Positions 5,505 to 13,145 of a stretch of 18,116 bases of DNA are shown here, in pieces. This DNA is from Candidatus Omnitrophota bacterium. GTDB taxonomy: Bacteria; Omnitrophota; Gorgyraeia; Zapsychrales; Fredricksoniimonadaceae. The DNA lies in contig JAHFGE010000016.1 of assembly GCA_023247575.1 (NCBI GenBank), positions 1-18,116 of the forward strand. The letters run 5' to 3'. The notes under the pieces were generated by a model, which was not told the origin of the DNA, did no database searches, and worked only from the letters and a program-made list of their open reading frames with translations. Every line of letters starts with the position of its first letter. Position 1 is the first letter of the stretch. Made by a program: the position numbers and the translations under genes.

Positions 5505-6629
5505 ATGCTTAATTCATTAAAAAAGTTTTTTGCCGGTATTTTCCTTATCCTGATCGTGGCCTCCACACTCTACGTGGTCATCCATCGGGAGAAAATCATT
5601 CGTATGGAAGAAGACCCTTCCCAATTCCATGAGGCCATGTATTATGACAAACTTCTTGGTAACATGGTGCAGTGCCGCCTGTGCCCCAATCAGTGTGTGC
5701 TGGCTCCCGGCCAATACGGTATCTGTAAAGCCCGTAAAAATATTAATGGTAAACTCTATTCCATGGTTTACGGTAAAATCGCTGCGGCTCACATTGACCC
5801 TATTGAGAAAAAACCATTCTTTCATGTGCTGCCCGGCGCCAAGGCTTTTTCTATCGCCACCACGGGTTGCAATATCCAGTGCCTTTTCTGCCAGAATTGG
5901 GAAATCTCCCAGGTTTTTCCTTTTGATGCGGCAACCCAGTTTGCCACACCCGAAGATGTGGTACGCCAGGCGGTCTTAAGCGGCTCGCAGGCCATTGCCT
6001 TTACCTACAGCGAACCGGTCATCTCCTATGAATATGTTCTGGATATCGCCAAACTGGCCAAAAGGGCGGGGTTAAAAACTTTAATGGTGAGCAACGCCTT
6101 TATTGAACAAAAACCCTTGAAAGAGCTGCTCCCCTTTATTGATGCCTTTAAAGTTGACCTTAAAGGTTTCGACGACAGCTTCTATCATAAACTTACCCAA
6201 GGCCGGCTGCAACCGGTGTTAGAGTCCATGAAAACCATTAAACAAAGCGGCGTCTGGCTGGAAGTCGTCAATCTCTTGGTGACCAATCAAAATGACAGCG
6301 ACGAGAAAATCCGCAATTTATCGCTCTGGGTTAAAAACAACCTTGGGGACGATACGCCTTTGCATTTTTCGCGGTTTTCTCCTCAATACAAAATGCTCAA
6401 TGTTCCCCCCACCCCTGAGGAGACCGTCATCCGCGCCCGAGCGATTGCCAACCAGGCAGGCCTCAAATATGTCTATACGGGAAATATCGTCTACCCTCCG
6501 GGAGAAATCACTTACTGCCCCGCCTCCAAGGAAGAAATCATTGTCCGCCAGGGAATGTTCCTCGCCTCTAATGGTCTCAAAGACGGGGCCTGCTCCGACG
6601 GAGAGAAAATTCCTGGGGTATGGAATTAA
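5505..6629 (+). CDS. amrS: AmmeMemoRadiSam-type radical SAM enzyme (AmrS) with an N-terminal membrane anchor
   Basis: 374 aa. The body matches the AmrS/PflA-like family: an N-terminal four-Cys segment, CRLCPNQC and then GIC (C57, C60, C64, C74), the stretch SMVYGKIAAAHIDPIEKKPFFHVLPG, and the radical SAM cluster motif CNIQCLFC (C122, C126, C129; Cx3Cx2C), followed by QNWEIS. Later motifs include TYSEPVISYEY and KVDLKGF. Such enzymes bind a 4Fe-4S cluster and cleave SAM; their usual AMMECR1 and Memo partners are not in this window. Unusually, residues 8-26 form a single hydrophobic helix (FFAGIFLILIVASTLYVVI), so the enzyme is membrane-tethered. It starts 2 bp after the previous stop. It is third in the operon with the CcdA-like and small membrane genes. 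Its substrate is unknown. Confidence 0.88.
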   Translation: MLNSLKKFFAGIFLILIVASTLYVVIHREKIIRMEEDPSQFHEAMYYDKLLGNMVQCRLCPNQCVLAPGQYGICKARKNINGKLYSMVYGKIAAAHIDPIEKKPFFHVLPGAKAFSIATTGCNIQCLFCQNWEISQVFPFDAATQFATPEDVVRQAVLSGSQAIAFTYSEPVISYEYVLDIAKLAKRAGLKTLMVSNAFIEQKPLKELLPFIDAFKVDLKGFDDSFYHKLTQGRLQPVLESMKTIKQSGVWLEVVNLLVTNQNDSDEKIRNLSLWVKNNLGDDTPLHFSRFSPQYKMLNVPPTPEETVIRARAIANQAGLKYVYTGNIVYPPGEITYCPASKEEIIVRQGMFLASNGLKDGACSDGEKIPGVWN

Positions 6630-6724
6630 AAAACCAGCCAACGAACGAATCACTGGCCGGCCCTGGTGGAAAGTTTGAAAATTTAAAAATTGGACGGATA
6701 TCGTTTAGGCATAAATTTTATAAA

Positions 6725-7186
6725 TTAGTATTCTAATCTAATATTTTTTATAACTTTAATATAATCTTCCATTATGTTTTGTTCTTTTATTTTTGCCTTA
6801 GATTTAAACCATTCGCTTATCTGGTCAATATTTAATCGTCTCGAATGATCAGCATTGGTTATTTCCAGTGCAAAATCTGTAGTTGTTTTTATATCCTGCT
6901 CAGGGATATAAAAACCATTTCTAAATAAAAACATCATTCCCATCGCTAATCCTGTGCGTTTATTACCATCCTCAAATCCATGATTTAAAGACAAAGACTG
7001 AGTAAGTGCCGCAGTTTTTTTGAATAAATCGCCATAGAACTCTTTCCCGTCTGCAGTGCCATGAAATGGCCGGTTTACAGCCGATTGAATAAGTCCTAAA
7101 TTTTTGATACCTGGCAGACCACCAGAATTTTCAATAATCGTGTCGTGAGTTTGGATGGTTAATGATTCTAAAAAGGCAGGATTCAA
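6725..7186 (-). CDS. doc: Death-on-curing (Doc/Fic) family toxin
   Basis: 153 aa. Doc-type Fic proteins phosphorylate or AMPylate targets such as EF-Tu and halt translation. The catalytic loop is HGFEDGNKRTG (residues 69-79), the family's HxFx(D/N)GNKR(T/S)G with all key residues present. The N-terminal part, LPGIKNLGLIQSAVNRPF, and the Y51GDLFKKTA helix are also typical of Doc. The start codon is TTG, overlapping the stop of the 63-aa upstream gene by 4 bp, so its translation depends on coupling. No inhibitory (S/T)xxxE(G/N) helix is obvious in the protein, so the neighbour is the likely antitoxin. It is the last gene of a three-gene operon. Confidence 0.85.
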   Translation of the reverse strand: MNPAFLESLTIQTHDTIIENSGGLPGIKNLGLIQSAVNRPFHGTADGKEFYGDLFKKTAALTQSLSLNHGFEDGNKRTGLAMGMMFLFRNGFYIPEQDIKTTTDFALEITNADHSRRLNIDQISEWFKSKAKIKEQNIMEDYIKVIKNIRLEY

Positions 7187-7374
7187 TGTTTAGAGAGATC
7201 AATCCAAGTTTTTTTATGACTTAAAATATAGCCTTTTTCCAACAAAGATAGTTCTCCTTCATTCAACCCCTGATTGTTGAAATATTCTTGCACATTCTGT
7301 TCCCATGTATCCATATAACCTGTATAAAGAGTATACACATTCTCCTCTTTCTCTATCCGATTATTCCTTTTCAT
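7183..7374 (-). CDS. Small protein, presumed antitoxin of Doc
   Basis: 63 aa, acidic in the middle: VYTLYTGYMDTWEQNVQEY, then NEGELSLLEKGYILSHKKTWIDL. I do not recognise a Phd, AbrB or RHH domain, so the DNA-binding half usual in Phd is not apparent. Its position immediately before doc with a 4-bp overlap, and its size, make it the likely antitoxin. The start is fixed by an AGGAG Shine-Dalgarno 7 nt upstream. It begins 14 bp after the end of the 228-aa gene, in one operon. The function is inferred from context only. Confidence 0.65.
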   Translation of the reverse strand: MKRNNRIEKEENVYTLYTGYMDTWEQNVQEYFNNQGLNEGELSLLEKGYILSHKKTWIDLSKH

Positions 7375-7388
7375 AAATTTCTCCTAGT

Positions 7389-8075
7389 CTATTGATTGAA
7401 CGACGCTAAAAAATTAGAAATATTTTTATAAATAAAATCTCGTGTGATAAGCAAATTTTGTTTAACGTCATTAATATTAGCTTGTTGTATTGGTTGAAAA
7501 AACCTCCCCGTGTTATCTAAATATATATTCCTTACATCACGTAACCATGATTCGACCTTCACATCGAATTCATTTATATTATTCTGTGTAGGCGGAAAAA
7601 CAAATCGTAAACCGGCCCCATGAAGTGGCCTTTCAAACCCTTTTAACTTATCTTCCCTTATCGAACACACATTTTCAATTATAAATTTTCTGGAATCTTC
7701 CATCATATGCGCATTAGCGTGACATCTTATGATGTATCTCTGTTCGACAAATAATGGAATGCCTAATTCTTTCATAGCCTTTAATATAATATCGTTCACA
7801 CTATTGGCAAATTGTTCAAGGCTTATTTTATTAATATTATCATGCATAAGCGTTATGTAATTACCCATAAACACATATTTGGTTACCTCTGGGGTTCTCT
7901 GATCAATAATATTAAACTCTGCTGTTCCATTTTCATTGATAATGGACGATGTGTAATCATGTGTTTTAGCTGTTTGAGTATACAGTTCTTGGAGTTGTTC
8001 TTTTAAAAACCTCATACTTGGAGGCGGTGCCAACTGAATTATATGACAAATATCCCTTAATGTTCCTGAATTCAT
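7389..8075 (-). CDS. Protein of unknown function in the doc operon (weak TIGR04255-like look)
   Basis: 228 aa, no signal peptide or membrane helix. The ATG at 8075 is preferred to a TTG five codons upstream because an AAAGGGAAA Shine-Dalgarno sits just before it. The N-terminal third holds SMRFLKEQLQELYTQTAKT. The middle has FMGNYITLMHDNINKISLEQF and an EQRYIIRCHAN stretch. The C-terminus has ESWLRDVRNIYLDNTGRFF and a terminal helix DFIYKNISNFL. This layout (hydrophobic strand, R-Y-I strand, D/G turn, C-terminal helix) weakly recalls the TIGR04255 family of sporadic proteins near TA loci. I do not claim it. It is first in the operon with the antitoxin and doc, 14 bp apart, so it may regulate or accompany the toxin. 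Confidence 0.6.
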   Translation of the reverse strand: MNSGTLRDICHIIQLAPPPSMRFLKEQLQELYTQTAKTHDYTSSIINENGTAEFNIIDQRTPEVTKYVFMGNYITLMHDNINKISLEQFANSVNDIILKAMKELGIPLFVEQRYIIRCHANAHMMEDSRKFIIENVCSIREDKLKGFERPLHGAGLRFVFPPTQNNINEFDVKVESWLRDVRNIYLDNTGRFFQPIQQANINDVKQNLLITRDFIYKNISNFLASFNQ

Positions 8076-8105
8076 ACGTTTCCCTTTCAAAATGATTTAG
8101 GAATA

Positions 8106-8135
8106 AGTATAACATATCGACCAAAGATTTGTTAA
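8106..8135 (-). promoter_or_regulatory. Probable promoter of the three-gene doc operon
   Basis: Minus strand: TTAACA (8130-8135), an 18-bp spacer and TATACT (8106-8111), about 30 bp before the ATG at 8075. Nothing else of note is seen in 8076-8189. Confidence 0.5.
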
Positions 8136-8189
8136 TTAATTTGATATCAAAACTTTATCTACCGTCTCAAATTCTTTTAGTTACATCTA

Positions 8190-9614
8190 TCATCGATTGA
8201 TATTGATCTTCTTCTCAACCCAACCCAGGATTTTTTTGACCGGATGAGATTGGCTTTGAGGTGATGCATTATCTCTGAGGGGGCCGCTGTTGGCCATGAC
8301 CTGAATGACCTCTTCGTTCACGGCATGTTGACGAAGCCAAGTAAGGTCACTGGCGGTTAACCAATAGGCGGAATGACTGGATTTGATACGGTTGATGATT
8401 TCATCGCTTGGCACACCCTGGCTGGACCAGGCGATGATTTGGTTCATGGGGATGTAACTTATGGGGACAGTTGAATTCAACTGTCCCCCTTTGTCGTTTA
8501 ACCTTTCGATTTCCGCTCGATCCTTCTTTGCTTGTTCCTGCCCCGACGGTACCGTCGGGGCCTGCCCCAATCGATTCTGCTCCTGTAAATAATCAATCCT
8601 TTGCTGCAGGGTTTGCGTCTGCTGCTGGCTTTGATTGCTTACATATTCCTTCTCTTGCTCTAATTTGCTGATCTGCCGGTCTTTTTGATAAATCTGATCA
8701 TTGAGCGCTTTTGCGTTGGCCTGGGCATTGCCTAATGCTTCCTGCAAGTCTTTACTTCGATAATCCAATTGACTGAACTGAGCTTTGGTTTCAGACAGGG
8801 CAAATTGCGTATCTGATAATTCCTTCTGAGTTTTCTCTAATTGATTGGCCAGGTCTACTTCATTATGGCCTGGCCGCACATGATGTATTTGGTAGCCGAT
8901 GATGCCGCCGATTAAAAGCAATATAGCGATCCTCACCACTGTTCCTATTGTGTCCTTGCGAGGAGCGCTTCCCAACGACGAAGCAATCTCTTGAATTTTA
9001 ACAGATTGCTTCGTCCCGCCGTTGGCGGGACTCGCAATGACACCGCTTGGCCCTCCCCTATACACCAACACACTAACCAGTGCCATCACCCAAATAATGC
9101 CGCCACAGATTCTGCGCACATAACTTAATAAATAGCTGCTTTGATGCATGCCTCTGAAGGTTTCCCATTGGTCATAGAGAGGATCGAAAAAATTTCCAAT
9201 GGCCTGGGCACGTTGCTTGACAAGCTCTGCATCGATCTTAAACCTGGCCAAAACCCCTGCCCAAAAGCCAGCCCCGACCGCCTGTCCTGGCTGACAGGCC
9301 AGGGAAGCGTCGGGGCCAGGCTCCTGCTTGGTTTCCTCCCCCTTTTCAGGGGACTTTACGGGTTCAATTGATTGCGCAGGTGGTAAAGGAGCATTTGCCG
9401 GAGCTGTGGGCTCTGGCAAGGCCGAGACATTGGGAAGCTTGTAAACCACCTCTTTAGGAGGTGCACCGATTTTTATCAATTGACCAATGTCAGCAAGCTT
9501 GCCAAGATGCTTTAAAACACTGCTGCGGGGCAGCCCCAAATCCTGCAACAATTGCTTAGATGTAGCCTGCCCGTGCTGCTTAACATACTGGATAATGATT
9601 TGCTGGATATCCAT
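8190..9614 (-). CDS. Winged-helix / two-membrane-helix / coiled-coil protein with palindromes inside the gene
   Basis: 474 aa, not a recognised family. Residues 1-60 form a winged helix (SKQLLQDLGLPRSSVLKHLGKL, then a wing). Residues 61-115 are a Pro/Ala/Glu linker. Hydrophobic helices lie at about 168-185 and 225-245. Residues 252-375 are a long Gln-rich coiled coil. Residues ~387-442 form a helical repeat domain, MNQIIAWSSQGVPSDEIINRIKSS, then LTWLRQHAVNEEVIQVM, of a kind found in bacterial envelope proteins. The start is certain: AAGGAGG lies a few bases upstream of ATG 9614. Four palindromic blocks encode residues 100-115, 191-222, 352-358 and 376-384, all in linkers. The N-terminal DNA-binding domain and the coiled coil would both be cytosolic if two helices span. 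The role is unknown. Confidence 0.75.
   Translation of the reverse strand: MDIQQIIIQYVKQHGQATSKQLLQDLGLPRSSVLKHLGKLADIGQLIKIGAPPKEVVYKLPNVSALPEPTAPANAPLPPAQSIEPVKSPEKGEETKQEPGPDASLACQPGQAVGAGFWAGVLARFKIDAELVKQRAQAIGNFFDPLYDQWETFRGMHQSSYLLSYVRRICGGIIWVMALVSVLVYRGGPSGVIASPANGGTKQSVKIQEIASSLGSAPRKDTIGTVVRIAILLLIGGIIGYQIHHVRPGHNEVDLANQLEKTQKELSDTQFALSETKAQFSQLDYRSKDLQEALGNAQANAKALNDQIYQKDRQISKLEQEKEYVSNQSQQQTQTLQQRIDYLQEQNRLGQAPTVPSGQEQAKKDRAEIERLNDKGGQLNSTVPISYIPMNQIIAWSSQGVPSDEIINRIKSSHSAYWLTASDLTWLRQHAVNEEVIQVMANSGPLRDNASPQSQSHPVKKILGWVEKKININR
8463..8488. repeat. 26-bp perfect palindrome inside the coding sequence
   Basis: Starts GGGGACAG and ends CTGTCCCC with GAATTC at its centre. It encodes residues 376-384 (GQLNSTVP) just after the coiled coil of the 8190-9614 gene. 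Confidence 0.9.
8541..8560. repeat. 20-bp perfect palindrome inside the coding sequence
   Basis: CCCCGACGGT followed by its exact reverse complement, with a KpnI-like centre. It encodes APTVPSG (352-358) within the coiled-coil region. Its CCCCGAC arm recurs in the hairpin at 9271-9316. Confidence 0.9.
8951..9042. mobile_element. REP-doublet-like palindromic element inserted in frame
   Basis: 92 bp with TGTCCTTGCGAG at one end and CTCGCAATGACA at the other, and inner arms AAGCAATCT / AGATTGCTT. This is the layout of a REP/BIME or Rickettsia-palindromic-element-like insertion. It encodes residues 191-222 between the two membrane helices without breaking the reading frame. Confidence 0.75.
9271..9316. 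repeat. Hairpin-forming block inside the coding sequence
   Basis: Outer arms GCCCCGAC (9271-9278) and GTCGGGGC (9309-9316), with inner arms CCTGGC / GCCAGG. It encodes residues 100-115 in the linker after the winged helix. Confidence 0.75.
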
Positions 9615-9637
9615 ATAGCCTCCTTGGCACTTTCGGT

Positions 9638-9769
9638 TATGGTCTATGGTCTTAAACCTATGGTCTCCATATAAAATGGCTATGGTCTCACTTTTTAGCC
9701 TATGGTCTCGTTTTATGGTCTACGGTCTATATCTATGGTCCCCATATAAACTGAGACCATAGACCATCG
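9638..9769. repeat. Repeat cluster 1 of TATGGTC-derived units
   Basis: About nine occurrences of (T)ATGGTCT or close variants, with some tandem 7-bp TATGGTC steps. The left end ATGGTCTATGGTCT (9639-9652) is the inverse of AGACCATAGACCAT (9754-9767), so the cluster can fold into a large stem. GGTCTCCATATAAA is a recurrent 14-mer. It lies directly upstream of the 8190-9614 gene's ribosome binding site. Confidence 0.85.
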
Positions 9770-10095
9770 GTTTTGCTGCTCATCAGGACCTTATGAACTC
9801 CTTGAAACTATATCTATAATATTCTCAATGACTTAGCTAATTCTATCGATGCCGCAGCCAATTCCACAGAATGAATGACCAAAATCGAATGGTCTCCATA
9901 TAAATCGAGACCATAGACCGATGGTCTCCATATAAAATGAGACCGTACCCGCCTGCCGGCGAGGCAGGGACCATTGGTCTACAGCGCCGTTAGATAGTCT
10001 TTAACAGCCCCAACGCTTCGGTCGAGGCAGGTGCGTAGGCCTAGCTGTTGAGGATAATTCTAGTCAGTTCTGAGATAATTGCAAGAAATTATAAG
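9770..10095. other. Non-coding stretch between the repeat clusters and the next gene
   Basis: No gene is seen. On the minus strand about 9800-9870 a short open frame reads SVELAAASIELAKSLRIL, perhaps a gene remnant. The remaining 9982-10095 shows no RNA gene, promoter or hairpin that I can support. Confidence 0.4.
9889..9981. repeat. Repeat cluster 2 of ATGGTCTCCATATAAA..GAGACC units
   Basis: Two near-identical 31-32-bp units (starting about 9889 and 9921), each itself a hairpin (GGTCTC...GAGACC), followed by CCTGCCGGCGAGGCAGG (9952-9968), a short GC-rich hairpin, and a final ACCATTGGTCT. It shares its 14-mer with cluster 1. Confidence 0.85.
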
Positions 10096-12303
10096 TTAGG
10101 CCTGCGCTTTGGAATGGATAAGAAATCCCGCAGCTACGGTTGCATTGACAAACACTAAGAATAACAGGGTTTTATAAACGCCGTAGATAGGAAGAAGAAA
10201 CAAGCTGGTGGCTAAAACGCCCAGACATGATCCTATCAGGTCTGCAGCGTAAATAATCACGGCTTGATGTGAGTCGCTCGCGCCAGGAGCAACCATTAAT
10301 CGTGATACATAAGAAAATTCAAACCCCACCATCAGGCCGATACTTAAGGCCAGCAAAATCCACTCCCCCTGCATCAAAGGCCATTGATTGACATAGGCCA
10401 TCCGTAGAAGTGTCAGCCAAAGAATAAAGTACAACCCCGTCAGCAGATGGATCCACACCACTCCTGCCTTGCTGATGGCACGGATTTTGTTTCCCGCCCA
10501 TGAGCCCAGAACCATGCCGGCCATCACAGCACAAATAATAGTGGCAATTTTATAATACAAATTCCCATAAAAGACCTGAAAACCGTAAATCACCAGCATT
10601 TCTGCCGACATCAAGGAAAACCCTCCTGTGGCCATGGCCGCGATCAGCCGTTGAGGGAATGTACTTTTAAGTAAGAAAGGCAATGCTGCTAATAAAATTC
10701 CAATGAAGAAAACAAAAAGGTCATTGATTTTCCCAACGGCCTGGAATATTCCGGCCAGCCCCTGGTGAAAAACGCTCAACCAATGAATTAAATTGTAATA
10801 ATACCCCTTGGGATAAAGATCGAAATTCTTCCCGGCACTTGTATTGGCCTCAAAAATATCTGTCACCATTTTAATACGATCCGTTGTATAACGATACGTA
10901 AGGTAAGGAGCGGTCACAAAATAATTGTGGATATTTCTGGCTTCCATCCTCTGAATCAACTCCTGTGGGTTTTTAACCAAAGGGGTCTGGGAGGCTATGA
11001 AAAAGAGATTATCTTCAGGCAGAATGACTAGAGAAGAAAACTGGCCCTTCATTGTCCTGTAAATCGAAGTCCCCAAGTCCTCCAAGGGGCGGGGTACAAA
11101 ATCGGAAGAAAACGCAATATGGGTGGATAGGATGCCATCGGATTTTAGATGCCCACGGGCTTGTTTAAAAAAATCATCCGTAAAGTAACGGTTGATCATG
11201 GCCGTCGACGGATTGGGAAGATTGATCATTATGACATCAAAATCTTTGGGCAGATTTTTGAAAAAAATCCTGAGGTCCCCCTTAAGCAGGTAAACCCGTT
11301 TGTCATGGAAAACCTGACTGGGAACATACTTATACGCCAGATCAATCATATCCGGGTTAATCTCGGCGTAAAAAATCTGTTGGGGGTCATATTTTAAAAT
11401 TTCGTCAAGCGCCCCATTAAAACCGGTGCCGACCAGAAGAACCTTTTGTGGATTCGGATGGGATAGCATAGGCAAATGCACCAGGCACTCATTAAAGGCC
11501 TCATCTCTGCTGGTTCCGGCGGGAAGGCCGTTATGATAAAAATTATACTGGCCACGGACCCAAGTCACCGCCAAATTGCCATAAATGGAATTTTTAGTCT
11601 CCAGAAGTTTTTCATTGGGGAACCTCAAAGAAGCTGTTTGAAAATTGAATGGCCCGGCATTCTTTAAACACAGCACAGTTAAAACAGCCAACATCGCCGT
11701 CGCCAAAAGCAACCCTTTTTTCAAATATGAATTTTTAATGGTGAGCGAGCGAAGCGAGTCGCACCATAGAGCAAAGGCGGGGGCTAGATTTAATCCAGCC
11801 AGGATCGCACTGATTTGGAATTCATTTAAAAAAACCAGTTTATAATTAAACGCGGCTCCCCCTACCACAAATCCTAAAGCTTCCCAAAAATAGGCCTCCC
11901 CCACCCCCTTCTTCCAGCACTCAAAGGCAAAGGTGAATTGCAGTCCCAGCACCAGGCATAAGGGTGCCAGGATAAAAAAGGAGGAGGCCATGGCAGGGAT
12001 AATATCTGGAATCTGCCCCGGGGCCGTCAAAAACAAATTCTTGCTTAGACGGATCAAAAAGATTTCTAATGGCAGCAACAGTGTTACGAAGAGGTGGCAG
12101 GCAATTAAAAAAGAGGTTTCCCTTGATTGACGGCGGAATAACTTTGTCCCAAGACTGCCCACCGCAACCCAAATAAACCATCCAAATAAAATCCATCCGA
12201 TAAAAAACTCATTCCCATAAAAACTAACCATGAGCTCGCGTGTGATCATGACCTGGCCGATCAACGACGTGAACCCTAAGATAAAAAGGGATAATCTTAG
12301 CAT
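10096..12303 (-). CDS. Membrane-fused spermidine-synthase-like protein with altered catalytic acids
   Basis: 735 aa from ATG 12303. A TTG 11 codons earlier is possible, but neither start has a Shine-Dalgarno. Several helices at the N-terminus (LFILGFTSLIGQVMITRELM is typical of this family) are followed by a soluble Rossmann domain (~235-470) and about seven C-terminal helices. The domain follows the polyamine synthase layout: YHNGLPAGTSRDEAFNECLVHLPM, SAM/dcSAM-site VLLVGTGFNG, acidic AEINPDM, then INLPNPSTAMINRYFTDDFF. Spermidine synthases have D..D where this has N-L-P-N, a His where it has Asn (FNECLVH), and GGGDG where it has GTGFNG. Aminopropyl transfer is therefore unlikely. Many bacteria carry such fused proteins of unknown role. 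It lies 85 bp downstream of the NYN gene. Confidence 0.8.
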   Translation of the reverse strand: MLRLSLFILGFTSLIGQVMITRELMVSFYGNEFFIGWILFGWFIWVAVGSLGTKLFRRQSRETSFLIACHLFVTLLLPLEIFLIRLSKNLFLTAPGQIPDIIPAMASSFFILAPLCLVLGLQFTFAFECWKKGVGEAYFWEALGFVVGGAAFNYKLVFLNEFQISAILAGLNLAPAFALWCDSLRSLTIKNSYLKKGLLLATAMLAVLTVLCLKNAGPFNFQTASLRFPNEKLLETKNSIYGNLAVTWVRGQYNFYHNGLPAGTSRDEAFNECLVHLPMLSHPNPQKVLLVGTGFNGALDEILKYDPQQIFYAEINPDMIDLAYKYVPSQVFHDKRVYLLKGDLRIFFKNLPKDFDVIMINLPNPSTAMINRYFTDDFFKQARGHLKSDGILSTHIAFSSDFVPRPLEDLGTSIYRTMKGQFSSLVILPEDNLFFIASQTPLVKNPQELIQRMEARNIHNYFVTAPYLTYRYTTDRIKMVTDIFEANTSAGKNFDLYPKGYYYNLIHWLSVFHQGLAGIFQAVGKINDLFVFFIGILLAALPFLLKSTFPQRLIAAMATGGFSLMSAEMLVIYGFQVFYGNLYYKIATIICAVMAGMVLGSWAGNKIRAISKAGVVWIHLLTGLYFILWLTLLRMAYVNQWPLMQGEWILLALSIGLMVGFEFSYVSRLMVAPGASDSHQAVIIYAADLIGSCLGVLATSLFLLPIYGVYKTLLFLVFVNATVAAGFLIHSKAQA

Positions 12304-12387
12304 AGGATTGCAGGCAAGATATTCTGGTAGCCCCAACGGGATAAAATTATCCTAACGGCGATTATGCCCGTATAAACCGTCCCGTAA

Positions 12388-13014
12388 TTACCATTCTTTT
12401 GGCTTATGAACGTTTGATCCCGGTATTACATCCGGCAACTGCGAGGCGGCTAATGATGCATTTCTGATCTGTTTGACAAAATGGGCAACCTGCATCAATT
12501 CTTTGGATGGGAAGCAGTTCGGGGGCATGGCCACCCCGATCAGTTTTCTATGATGATTTTTGACCAAGGTAATGGCTTCTTTTAAATCGCTGTCGTTTGA
12601 CAAAACCACGGCGCAATCATATTTCCCCAGCCAAGCGTCATTTAACAAATGCACCGCTAAATTGACATCCGAACCTTTTTCTTCCGTTTTTATAATGTCC
12701 GCCCATTTGTTTTGACCAACCGGACGGGCCAGCGTGGCTTTGACCACATGGCTCATAAATTGCCCGTAATGAATGGATATTTCAGGAATGGAAAGCTGAA
12801 GGGCCCGTAAATATGCCTGCTGGCGTATGGGCTTATGCGGGTCTAATTTACCTGAAACAATGGCCGTAAAATACTTGATCCCAACAATCTCATGCTTATC
12901 GTCCAAAATCCTTTGGAAAAGTGATTTTAGATCAAGCCATTTATAAGAGGTGCCCTTGAGCGCCCTATGGTAAAGATTAAATCCATCGATATAAATGTAT
13001 GTTTTCAGCTTCAT
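12388..13014 (-). CDS. NYN-domain (LabA/DUF88-like) predicted RNase
   Basis: 208 aa from the ATG at 13014. A longer reading starts inside the leader hairpins and adds an unlikely Cys/Pro-rich tail. PIN-like fold: strand YIYIDGFNLYHRALKG with Asp near residue 9, the acidic EEKGSDVNLAVHLLNDAW, and CAVVLSNDSDLKEAI, then a strand KLIGVAMPP. The three Asp clusters match the metal-binding site of NYN/PIN ribonucleases. The family includes LabA-like proteins and Vpa0323/DUF88 members, often linked to RNA processing or phage defence. The terminal ~25 residues are unstructured. No Shine-Dalgarno is visible. Two hairpins lie in the leader just before the start codon. Confidence 0.85.
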   Translation of the reverse strand: MKLKTYIYIDGFNLYHRALKGTSYKWLDLKSLFQRILDDKHEIVGIKYFTAIVSGKLDPHKPIRQQAYLRALQLSIPEISIHYGQFMSHVVKATLARPVGQNKWADIIKTEEKGSDVNLAVHLLNDAWLGKYDCAVVLSNDSDLKEAITLVKNHHRKLIGVAMPPNCFPSKELMQVAHFVKQIRNASLAASQLPDVIPGSNVHKPKEW

Positions 13015-13023
13015 AAAGTAGCA

Positions 13024-13069
13024 GGGGCTGCCACTAGGACAGCCCCGCACCTTGGGTCGAAACCCAAGG
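13024..13069 (-). promoter_or_regulatory. Two tandem hairpins in the leader of the NYN gene
   Basis: First hairpin 13024-13046: GGGGCTG/CAGCCCC arms with an A-bulged inner CC/GG pair. Second 13050-13069: perfect 8-bp CCTTGGGT/ACCCAAGG with loop TTCG on the minus-strand transcript. They are flanked on the plus strand by GTAG on both sides, a REP-like mark. The first ends about 10 nt before the ATG at 13014. They may be REP elements or a regulatory RNA structure. Confidence 0.6.
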
Positions 13070-13145
13070 GTAGTAGTCTTATCTGTTCAAATTTTACACC
13101 ATTTTATTGGGTCGTGCCACTTTTTGCAACAATTATTTAGGGGGC

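Noticed and set aside
8951..9042. Frameshift or pseudogene in the winged-helix protein
   Set aside because: The frame remains open through the palindromic element and both flanking membrane helices are intact.
9638..9981. CRISPR array
   Set aside because: Units differ in length and orientation, have no constant repeat plus unique spacers, and no cas genes are in the window.
9982..10095. Small RNA gene upstream of the spermidine-synthase-like gene's end
   Set aside because: No stable conserved fold, promoter or terminator could be supported by eye.
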